Below are positions 1 to 11,600 of a stretch of 64,000 nucleotides of DNA, piece by piece. Every line of letters begins with the position of its first letter. Position 1 is the stretch's first letter. The notes under the pieces were generated by a model that saw only the letters and a list, made by a program, of their open reading frames with translations, ran no database searches and was not told where the DNA came from. This DNA is from Diphasiastrum complanatum. Lineage: Eukaryota; Streptophyta; Lycopodiopsida; Lycopodiales; Lycopodiaceae. The translations under genes were made by a program, and so were the position numbers. The DNA lies in NCBI GenBank assembly GCA_029204225.1, contig CM055107.1, forward strand, positions 9,043,472 to 9,107,471, written 5' to 3'.

Positions 1-153
1 AAAGCTCGTACATCTTTTAACCTTTCCGAAAAAATACCTCGATTATCCAAAGTACAGTTCAAATCCTATATGTTTGACATCCAGAGCAGCAACAAGTCCA
101 ACTAAACTGAAGGCAAAATTTGTTTGGGCAATCCATGAGAATTTGGTTGACCA

Positions 154-230
154 GAACCTTGGATAACGAACCTTGGATAACAAAATGAGAATCCCCTGAA
201 CCTGAACCTTGGATAACGAACCTTGGATAG
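154..230. repeat. 14-bp direct repeats (GAACCTTGGATAAC)
   Basis: The 14-mer GAACCTTGGATAAC occurs at 154-167 and 168-181, then after a 22-bp spacer at 204-217, with a nearly identical 13-bp copy at 218-230. It is a short interrupted tandem repeat in non-coding DNA, with no sign of function. Confidence 0.8.
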
Positions 231-1466
231 ACATTGCCGGTGTTGATTTGATTGTACATGTAACCTGACTTGACCATGAATCATACAAAGAGTTTGAGGA
301 TGATACAGATTGGAATGCGCATAAGTCAAGAATACTTGAGTATCTCAAGTGGAGATAAATCATCTGATGATAAAGCTCGAACAAAATTTTGTTCTTTTCT
401 GGAAACTAGTTCACACGGGAAAGCAAGAAAGCATATCACGGATATGCCTGACACAGATGCTTGCTCTTCTTGCTAGAGAGAGAGAGATAGCGAGAGAGCG
501 AGGGATAGTCTGCTTGTCAAAATTACGAATTGTTTGCTCTTTCAAGCTCAACGTTTAAACTTTTGAGAACTCTTGCCTTTGCTATTGCTTGTAGGGCTGT
601 AGCCATTGATTCTGTGTTCTTTGCCATTCTTCTTGGGAGATTGTTAGATATGAAATCTAAAATATATGATTTAATTCATAACGGTAACAAACTTTATTGC
701 TCATCAATCGGGAATCTGTGTCTCAAGATATCCCATTTTTCAAGCTTTTTGCATAAATCAGGGTGTACATGACAAAGGACACCTATACTATGGTCATTGG
801 TGCCACTTTTTGGAGGTATTTTCACACTTTTCTTGCTCTTTTTTAACCTTTCTTCTTACACACACTTGGAGGGCCTTATTGCCACTGAGCATTTATTTTG
901 TAGGGTTTTTTGTAAGGATTTTTGCTTCAAATTTTCTTGTTGATTTTTAGCATACAAAGCAATCATTTTTCAGCCCATTAGTATTTTTGTGTGTGCCTTT
1001 ACTTGGGGTGATGACAAGAGTCCCTCTCCCTCAATAGCTTCTTATTGCATACTTTTTCACTAGTTGTGCTTGAAGCATCCTTCTTACATTTCTTCCTACC
1101 TCATGGACGATCCACAAGATTCATGGCTATTGGTATGCAACGTACTGTGTTTCGTACATACGGACTTGCTAGGATCTTTTGTATGTATTTAAGCGGTGTT
1201 GATATTTGGAATCTTTCCTGTTGATTTTTTTCAAATGCACAAACAGAAAGGCTCTCTTTCTTTTGTAGCCTGGTCACCTTGTCAAGTTTCTCATATTACA
1301 TCAATTTATGGATCCCATATAACAATTATGCTGATTTTCATTAACGCAGTCATTTCTTTTTCTTTACTTTGGTCAATTGGCAAACTCTCATTTCACTGAA
1401 GCAAAATTCACTAAAACCAGCATTTGATCCAAATGACAATTGTAACATGCAACGTTACTGTTGTAG
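231..1466. other. Non-coding stretch upstream of the first recognised exon
   Basis: No protein similarity or RNA gene was recognised. It holds a short GA-rich run near 474-508 and T-rich sequence. It ends in a plausible splice acceptor (GTTGTAG, 1460-1466), so at least its right part is probably intron of the CNNM/DUF21 gene. The preceding exon, expected to encode the end of the DUF21 domain, was looked for and not found. Confidence 0.5.
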
Positions 1467-2363
1467 GGAGACATTGGGAAAAATATTGGCTCGAGGTCAC
1501 AGTCGGATTCCTGTTTATTCTGGAAATCCTCGAAATATTATTGGCTTACTATTAGTGAGTCTCCTCTTCCTACTACATGAATATACTTATTTATTTAACC
1601 AACGAACATCAGAAGCCAGCTATTTGTCATAGGCAGTTTAGTTAGCAAATTGAAATAAATACAAATTTTCAAGTTTGTGAACTTGAAAAATATATGCTTT
1701 TTGGTTTGATGCAGGTAAAAAGCCTTCTTACTGTGCTCCCTGAAGAAGAGACTCCTGTTAGTGCTGTCTCAATAAGAAGGATGCCCAGGTTTTTTTTTGA
1801 TTAATTGTAACTTTGGTACTTTCTTGCATCCCTTGTAGCAATATAGTTAACATTTCTTGACTTCTATGTGCACGTGAGGCTCCAAATGAAATGCTATAGT
1901 TACTTGCTTGTATCATGCATTGTTGTAAATAAGTATTTTACGTGTTGGTGCTTGAAGGGTGCCTGCAAATATGCCACTGTACGACATTTTAAATGAGTTT
2001 CAAAAAGGCTCCAGCCACATGGCTGCAGTAGTAAGGTCAAAGGTCAAAAGTGGATACTCTCTGGTGACTAAAAGAGCATCCTGTGCGCCTGAGGATACCA
2101 GTCATAATAATTTTCACGGAAGTAATGATAAAATAGATCATAACCAGAATAAGGCAATTGACAACAAAAAACCCACATCAGGTGACTTTGGGAAGGATCA
2201 GATGGACAAGACGTTATTGCAACATGAGCCTGCAAACCTGCAACGTTCACATGGGAATGATCAAGATTCTGGAGCGACAATTTCTGGAGAACAGGGAAAC
2301 ACAAATGAGGATGAAGTTATTGGTATCATCACTCTTGAAGATGTGTTTGAAGAATTGCTACAA
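1467..2363 (+). CDS. CNNM/DUF21 gene exons a-c (CBS pair)
   Basis: Exon a (1467-1554) encodes ETLGKILARGHSRIPVYSG through GLLL and ends at GTGAGT. Exon b (1715-1788) begins after GATGCAG, encodes VKSLLTVLPEEETPVSAV and ends in a split Arg codon before GT. Exon c (1958-2363) resumes with VPANMPLYDILNEF, carries a polar insertion rich in Asn, Asp, Lys and His, and ends with GIITLEDVFEELLQ before GTATGC. The exon boundaries fall where I expect them in plant DUF21 genes. No frameshift or stop is seen, unlike the surrounding transposon ORFs, so this copy looks functional. Confidence 0.9.
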
Positions 2364-2559
2364 GTATGCTATCTAACTTTTAGCAGTGCATTTCTTTTGA
2401 AATATGGATATCCTTAGATTATTGTTTATCTTCTGCTTAGGGTTAAGAATATTCGTTTCTTTCAAAAAAATTGATGGTTGTTTTCATCGATAAAATATGA
2501 ATTTGTAGGCATGGTGTTTGTAGAACACTTACTGTTTGTCATAAGAGATAAGGCTGATA

Positions 2560-2608
<49 letters not shown>

Positions 2609-5600
2609 GCGATGGTCTCTCTCTCTGAGTGCGATGGTCTCTCTCTGATGTCCGAGCGGGACCTGGGCGGGATCTGCTGCCCTGAACGCGCTTTGATGAA
2701 TCGTTGCCCTGCTGCTGGCTGATCGTGCTGACTGATCGCGCCTGACCGTGGAGTGCTTGCCAAGAACAACACCAGCTCATGATGCAGCAGGTGGAGCAGT
2801 AGTGCAGGTTGCTCAGCAACCTGCTGCCCCTCCTATCCCTGCTGAAATCTGCACTGCACCTGTCACACCTGTCACAGATCCCTACTCTCTCTCTCTCCTC
2901 AACCTAATGCATTTGCTGCTCTAACAGTCGAAGAAGCCATTCAAGAAAGCATTTGTCACATCCATTTGGTAGAGATCCCACTTGAACAAAGTAGCAATGC
3001 AAATGATTAATCTAATAGTTACAAGCTTAGCTATAGGTGCAAATGTTTCTTCATAGTCCAGTCCTTTTACTTGAAGAAATCCTTTAGCAACAAGCCTAGC
3101 CTTGTACTTACTAATAGATCCATCTTGATTGTACTTTATTCTAAAAGTCCACTTACATGCAAGTGGCTTCTTCCCTCTTGGAAGATTTACAAGATTCCAA
3201 GTATGATTTTCTTCTAATGCATTATACTCTACTTGCATTGCATCTCTCCAAACTTTAGATCTATATGCTTCTTCAAAAGATGATGGTTCTTCAAGCAATG
3301 TAGCTAAGAAGGAGTAAGAGGTAGAAGATGTAGAGCTCCAAACGAGTTATCTCTGCAGCAGCGAATCGCAACCCTGGAATTTTCGTATCAAGGTTTTGAA
3401 ATTGTCTTTTCAAAGATACACACGCACTTCAATGTTATCGAAGAGACTTTACACGTGCATGGAGAAAAGCTCGATAGCTACGGCGCTCAAATCCAAGAGT
3501 GGATTCAAGATGACGCCCAGGAATCGGAGACCCAGCCAGTAGGAAACCCGCCGGATCTTCAAGTGGATATGGAGCGATTGCGAGAGGCGCTACTCTCTCA
3601 TGAACGGCAACTGGCAAACCTTCTTGGCGACAGGGTGGTTCTTAATGGTGATCATTCTACTCTTGTTTCTTCCATTGTTGATAAAGTTAACCGTTTTCAA
3701 GATGTTATCGATGTACTTGTAAGGACCGGTTGAACATTATGGAGACACGTCTCAACAAAGACATTGACATTGCGTCTACTCACAAGCTTCATGATGAGAT
3801 TCAGGAAGGGCTCGCAAACACGAAGAAATCTTGGGCTGACATTGCTAGGGGAACCACTAACTCTAAACAAGTAGTGGTGAAAGCTATGGAGGAACAAGAA
3901 AAACAAGCATCAAAGACCTTAAACGCAAGGCTACGAGGGGTAAAGTTTAAAGGGGAGGAAAACGTTTTACTGAAACAAGTTAATGATTACATTTCATCTA
4001 TATTTTCTGTTGTAGTGTGGCGTGGGAAATTCCAGCCTTCTCACATCTTCCTCTGTTTTAAAGACGAAGATTCTAGACGGACAGTTCTTTGCCAACGAGG
4101 CTGCCTTAGAGGCACCGATCCTTACCTAGAAGATCTTACCCCTCTTCAATGGGAAGAGCGGAAAAAACTTATCTCAGAAGCTAGAGTCAAAGGTCAGAAA
4201 GTTTTATTTCGCGATGGTCGTCCAATTTTTGTTGACATTGTTATTAGCACAACGTCGCCTCCTGCGTGAGTGCATTTTGGCGCTATTGATTGAGTTTTGA
4301 GTTTGAATTAGCGGGAGTTTCAAAATGGCCACCTGCGTGTGTGCCCACAATATTCTTGGAAATGAGATATTATTATCCTCTTCCTAGTTTAGTTTGGTTT
4401 TTCGTTTTGTTGTTTGACGGCATTGCTCCGTCTTGGTTCCACTTTATCTGATGTACTTGTCTCGTCTTGTACGCCTTTGGGCGTGGAAAAGACGTTAGTA
4501 AAGCTTCTTCTTCTTCTTCTCTCTCTTCTTCTCTCTTCTTCTCTCTCTATCTCTCTCTCTCTAGACAGGTGCGCCCACCTTGGTATGACGATGAGTGTTG
4601 TTCCCATCATCACCTTGTCACACATGCTCGCATGCACACCCCTCATCTCTTACAACCCACTCGTCGTCTCTTTACCCGCCTACTTCATTGTAAGAAGCGG
4701 GCATATGATAGTTTGGAAGAGCGACGACTTATTGGTCTTCTCTATAGTTCTTCCACAGGCGCCTTTTGGCGTGAGTTCATTCCCCGTGCTCCACCTCCGC
4801 TCCTTGATGATTTACGCATTTGGACTGAGTATGCCACTGCCTTGTGAAGGATTTCAGATCATTCAAGATCCAATCCATGTCCCAAATCTTTGGTTACAAT
4901 AAGGAGCAAACCAACAATCCTGCCAATGTAGAAAAATCAGCATCTACATACAAAATGAGATGCAAACTCTAAGAGATATTGATCAAACATGAACCAAAAC
5001 ATAAAATATGTTTGTTGTCCGTACAATTACAGTACCCTACTGTATTTCACACGTGTGGAACCGAAAATAGCAATAAATGATCATTCTACACATAGAATTG
5101 CAAGATAACACCAAGATAGTGCACCAATGAGTAGTAGAACCCAAAGAGAACCTTGTATGATGATGAAATGAGAGATAGAAGAGAGAAGATGTGTCTCTCC
5201 ACGAGTTACATCCTTTTATAGAGTTTCCAAACCCTATTTGGCCACTTGCCTTTTCCTCCAAAATGTAAACCCTACTATTTTTGGGTCGAATTTCCACAAA
5301 GGTTAGTGAAAACAATGTCACCATCATAAATCAAAAGATAGATTCCAAACTTTCCATCCAACATGAAGTAGAGTAGGTGAAGATGAGTATCAAACCTAAG
5401 AAATCCAGCCCTCTTGAGTCCATAACAAACCTCAATAAGCTCACCAATGAGATCTCCCTTGCCTTGAAGAAATCGCCTCTCGATTTGCTCCATGTAGTCT
5501 TCTCCAACCAACCTTTTGCCATCTCGATCATGTTTGATCAATTCACAATCATAGAATCCTTTGAGTTGATGAAGAGATGTGAGATCCATGCCTTGGATCT

Positions 5601-8600
5601 TCCCAAGAACCAATCTTTCATTGCTCTTTCCTTCATAAGACTCCCTCTTAATGATTGCATCATAAGAAGTAGAAACCTCAAAGACATTAGAAGCCATGAA
5701 AAAAATGATTAGTACCTTCAACATAAGGATGATTGAAGTACTCTCTTTTTTCAAACAATAACTTCTACTCAATGTTTTAGGTAATGACTCACATGATAAT
5801 GATTCCTCCTCACTATCATTCACAATGACATCATTCAAAGTACATCCTACTTTGAACTCTTCACATACTTCTCTTCTTCTTGACTTGTGACTATCTCCCT
5901 CACCAAGTCTCTTGATAGAACCATTTGATCTACTCTCTTTATGAAGACATGTGACTCCACTTGCTGGAAAAATGACTTGGGATCATAACAAAAGAATGTA
6001 GAAGAACCATCTCCTTCATGAATGCACCTAGCAACATCTTTTTCCATATGATCAAAGAAATCATTAACAACAATCTTTTCCAAGGAAGAACCTTCACCTC
6101 CATTGATGAAGTTAGCTCTTTCCTTACCTTTTGCATGCTTGCACTTGCCATGAAGAACCTTTGAAACACCGTCATTATCCTCAAGACTAGCCAAGTTAGC
6201 ACAAAGATGAACATCTCCAAGAAGCATAATAGATCTTAACCTAGATCTAGCATAAGGAAGCTTGTTAGACTTTGCATAAGATCCACCAATCTTATTGATG
6301 CTAAAAGGTAACTTTGGAAAGTTGAGACCAATCTCCTTTTCCATTCCATCCTTTTTGTTAGCCATAACAAAAGCATCAAGCTTGAAAAGTCTACCTTGTC
6401 TATTGCCCCTAGCAACCAAGATTTCTTCCTTTGTAATGAAACAAGCATCACCACCAAACTTTACCATGTATCCTTTCTCTATCATTTGACCAACACTTAG
6501 CAAATTCTTTGAAAGTGAAGGAATGTAAAGAACACCATCAAGTCTTGCTTTCCTATTTGTAGAGAGACAAATAGGAATTGAACCAATACCTTCAATCACA
6601 CACTCACCACCATTGGCCATGTGAATTGTTTTCTTGGCTCCATCATAAGTGACCAAAGAAGTAAAGAACTCCTTGTGACTAGTCATGTGTGAGCTAGCTC
6701 CACTATCAATCCACCATGAATCTTTGTCACCTTCACTTGATATTGGACTTGATGAACACATCAAAAGAGAATCACCACCACCTAGACCCTCATCATTAGT
6801 AGTAAAGTTGATTTGTTTGCTACCTTCATCTCTTTGCTTCTTCAAACGTTCATTTGCAAAATGCCCTTTGATTCCACAATAAAAGCATTTCAACTTAGAC
6901 TTATCTTTCTTTTTGCCAAAAGAAGAAATCTCACCTTGATCTTGCCCTTTAGACCACTTGCCTTTGCCTTTGCCCTTGAACTTGCCTTTGATGAACATAG
7001 CATCCTCTTCATAATGAGATGTCGATGTAGATCCACCTCCTCTTGATTGAAGCCTATACTCCTCATTCACCAAGATCTCTTGCAAATTCACAATACTTGG
7101 CAAAGTCTTTTGAATAGCAAAACTTTGAACAAGATTAGCATGGTCATCCAACAAGCCATTAAGTATAACTTGAACAAGCTCTAGCTCCTTAATGCTTTCA
7201 TCAATACATGCTAACTCATCATTGAATGCCTTAACCCTCAAAACAAAAGCATGAGTACTCTCTTCCTTCTTTTGCAAACTTTGAAAGATTTGCCTCCTAA
7301 GAGTAAGCACTCTTGATGTAGACTTGGATTCATAAAGCTTCTTCAAAGCTTCCCAAGCTTCCAAAGATGATGTGCACTTACCAACTTCCTTGAGAAGTTC
7401 ATTGGTAACATTCATCTTAATCATGTGTAGAGCTTTCTTTGCTCTCTTGCTGAAAACCATTAGGGAAGTAAAATCTTTTCTAGGCTTCACAGGATTTTTC
7501 CATAAATTCATTAAAGACTATGCCTTAGTTGCATTGCCTCTAACGAATCTTCTTAAGGGAGTGAAGAAAGCCAAAAGGAAAACTAAAAAGGGTAATAAGA
7601 AGAAGCCGGAAGGCGTTCGAAGATCAGTCCTCCTGTTGTTTGGACTGATGAACTTAATCAAAGCTTTGAAGATGTTGGTGTCTACAGCCCCTATCTTACA
7701 CATAGTGGACCCTAGCGGATCTTTCTTAGTGGAAAGAGATGCTAGTGACTATGCGGTAGGTGCAATCCTTTACCAGGATGGTAGACCTGTGGCTTTCGAG
7801 AGCAAGAAAATGGACCCAGCTCAAAGTAGGTATTCTACTTATGAGAAGGAACTTTTTGCTGTCATCCATGCGTTAAAGATCTGGAGACATTATTTGTACG
7901 GATCCAAATTCATGGTAATGACAGATCATGAATCTCTTAAGTATATCTGTGATGCCTCGGACCTTAGGGGTCGTAAGGCCCGCTGGTCGGAACTCATTCA
8001 AGAGTTCGAATTCGACATTAAGTACCGTCGAGGTACGTCGAATTGTGTCGCTGATGCTTTGAGCCGGATTGGAGAAGTTAATCAGTTATGCTTTGCTGAG
8101 TTCCAATCTAAGTTGTATCTTTCTCTACGAGATCTTTGTCGGACCGATGAGTTTTTCGGTCATATTTGGCAAGATGTCCTGGCAGGAAGCACTTTAAGGA
8201 GAGAACCTTGGAAAGCAGGATTTCAAGAAATCTCGCGAAGAGAAGATACTTGATGATTATTCCATTCGAAATGGTTTGCTTTTCCGTAGAGGAAAAGTCT
8301 GTGTGCCAGATATCGCGGACATTAGGGCCCAAATCCTGCACGAGTGCCACGATAGCCCCAGCGCGGGACACCCTGGTATACAGAGGACGCTTGACCTTGT
8401 TAAAAGAGAAGCTGGTCTGTTGCATCCATTGGAAATTCCCAGCAAGAAATGGGAAAGTATTTCCATGGATTTTGTGGTCGGACTTCCTAAGTCAGGGAAG
8501 GGCCACGATGCCATTTGGGTAGTAGTTGACAGGCTAACCAAAATGGCACAGTTTATTCCAACAAAAACTACTATCAAAGCTTCTGAACTCGCTCAACTCT

Positions 8601-11600
8601 TCGTTGAAAAGTTGTTCAAGTTGTATGGATTGCCGAACGATATTGTTAGTGATCGTGATTCCAAGTTCACTGGCAAGTTCTGGCAGGCGGTCTTTGAAAG
8701 ACTGGAAACTACTTTAAGTCTATCATCTAGGGATCACCCATAAACCAATGGTCAGATCGAACGTGTCAACCAGTCGATGGAAGATATGCTTCGCGCATAT
8801 GTTTCCAGGCAACAATCAGATTGGGAAAAGTATCTCCTAATGGTTGAGTTCGCATACAATAGTATGAGGCATTCTGCCACTGGTTTTAGTCCTTTTATGC
8901 TCTTGTACGGCTTTCAGCCTCGTTCCCCTATCTCCATTGGACTCAAAGGTCTCAAGGTTCAAGCTGCAGCGGATTTCTTGCATGATATGCAGGAAATGTT
9001 GCAGTTGGCTAGGGAAAGCATTAGATCGACTCAAGATAGAGCCCAGTTCTATGCCAACCAAAGTTGCGCACCTCAAGAGTTTGAGATCGGTGATTGGGTG
9101 TATCTTAGAATCCCCAAGGACTCATACACTTCAAACAGGAAAATGTCCGAAGTTATCTCCACGTTTTAGCGGTCCTTTCAAAGTTCTTAACAAGATTGGT
9201 AGGGCTGCTTATAGACTAGAACTCCCTATTGGAACTAAGGTTCATCCTGTATTCCATGTTAGTCGTTTAAAGGAACGACTTGGTGGGAAAGATGACCTGA
9301 TTCCTACAGATGATCTATTTCTATTGGAAGATTTGACTGCTTTTGTACCCCATGAACCGGAAAGGATCATGGATACTCGACGACATCGGCTGAGAAATCG
9401 TTTGATTTCTGAACATCTGATTCGTTGGAAAGGTATGTCAGATGATGAGGACACCTGGGAGAAGGAGGATGATTTAAGACTTAGATTCCCTGGTTTCTTC
9501 CCATAGAAGGAAGTTTTTATGGGGGGGGGAATGTTATGTACCATAACAGTACGCCCTTCAGTGACGGTCTCACAAGGGGCATGACGCAGGACTGGAGTTA
9601 TCGACATGTTTAGGTGCCATGCGTCACGTGTCGCCGGCAGGACCGTGCTTGATGGGACCCACTGTGCTATGCCTATATAGTGGTGAGGTTTCCCTCTTTC
9701 CATTCACGGAGTCAACCCGGGAGTTGGTGGATGGAGAGCACGTGCATTAGCCAGGATGTATCTCCAGGCCAGGAGATGGGTGCTAGGGAAAGCCGAGTGC
9801 GATGGCTAGTGGTATGGGACGCCAGTTATCGTAGGAGGCTTGACCAGGCATGATTGTGTCGATTGCTCTAGGGCATGGGGGTGAGTCGGTTGTGACCTAC
9901 GGTTGGGCGGTTACGGTGCGTCGTCACTGGTATGGGGTGTGCGGAACCTTCAAGGCAGTCGATGATGATCCTAGGGAGTTGTAACAGGTCCCCCGGGAGC
10001 GGTTCGGGGGCCCTTTCTAAAGCATTGTGGTTGAGCTTATGGAACTGCAATGGTACTACAGCAAGTGATTTCAGAGATTTTTGTGCGGATGGCAATATCT
10101 TACTACTCACTGAGACACAGGAGAGTCCTGAGAGGGGCCTATCAGTCATTGAGGGTTTTTGTTGGTACTCTACACATCAGGGGGCGACAAGAGCATTGAC
10201 AGATCGAGGTTCAGGTGGGGTGGCTTGCTTAGTCCAAGACTTCCTTCAGCCATGGGTCGAGTTGAGTGGGCCCGCTACATTTGGATTAGGGTGGATCATG
10301 GTTTGATGAGCCTAGATCGGGATCTCTTTATGGCCATTTGTTACTTTCCACCGGATACATCAGTTTTCACATCAGATGAGGAGTCAGCTTACATGGACAT
10401 CTCTTCGGACATTATCAAGTATGAGGAGCGAGGTTATATTCTTCTAGCCAGAGACTTAATGCCCGCAGACTGGGTCCAGGCAGACGGAGCATAGGATGAT
10501 CCACAGCGGATACATGTCATTGACTGGAAGGATCTTGGCTCCGATGGCAATTGGCAGATGCAGAGGGTCCAGTTATAGCTTATGGGGAGCAGATGCTTCT
10601 GTTGGGCGAGGCTCATGGATTGGCCATTTATAATGGCCTACTACAGTGGCCTAGTTCAGGTGACTATACTTGTTTCCCACACAGTGGAGGGCATAGTGTT
10701 GTTGACTATTTCATGGGATCGTCTCTCCTTCCCTCCATTTCATCCTTCTTGGTCCAACCGCACCACCCTCTCTGATCATTCATACCTCTCGCTCTCTATT
10801 GGCCCTCTTCGCACCTCACACACTCATCCATTAACCCCCAGCGTATATCGCTATACCCCTCAAAACACTCCTCTTTACATGGAAGCCCTATCAGAACTTC
10901 TAACTCACTTCCCATATGAGCATACTTCAGAGTGCCAGTCTCTTTTTTTGTCCAAACCATCCATACTGCTGCATCTCTTGCTTTCCCATCCCCCCACGTT
11001 CAGCCTAAAGATCATACTTATGGGGTTTCTCCATAGTTTTTGGTGGAAATCAAAGGATTTTTGATGATTTTAGTGAATTTTTGACCTAGAATTGAAGTTT
11101 TTTGCTTGAAATTGATCATAGGTACTGGTGTAGTACGTTTTCCAGATTGTACTTGTTGTTTTACAGTCATTAATAATTGAACCTGATGATTGCATGATGT
11201 TTGAATAGTCAGAAGGTTGATTAGATAGAGATTTTGGACCATGTTTGACTAGAATCATAACTTTTAGTGCTTGCATGCAATGGATTTACAGATATTTGGA
11301 TCTGATTGCACTTATTTGTGGATTTTCCCCACAAATTTTGGTCAAAATTGGTCAAAGTTGGTCAAAAAACAAGGTTTTTTGATGTTTTTTGGACTAATTT
11401 TGGGGTAGATCTCAAAATTCTCAGCCAAGACTTGGTATGAACGTTTTTAGAGATGTAATATAGCTGTCCCAGAGTTTTCATGAAGTTTGGTAGGGATTAA
11501 ACACCATTAGGGGGCTCAAAACACCAAAAATTAGTGTATTTTTGATGATTTTTTAGCATGAATACCTCTCAATTGGGGTCTAAACCTGTTGGTTCTTGTT

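Noticed and set aside
530-772. Plus-strand ORF with hydrophobic stretch, possibly an upstream CNNM membrane exon
   Set aside because: The residues do not match DUF21 transmembrane motifs, and no splice signals in the right phase were seen.
4414-4902. 162-codon Leu/Ser-rich ORF over the LINE tail
   Set aside because: It is read through a CT/CTT microsatellite in the wrong frame for the LINE proteins on either side.
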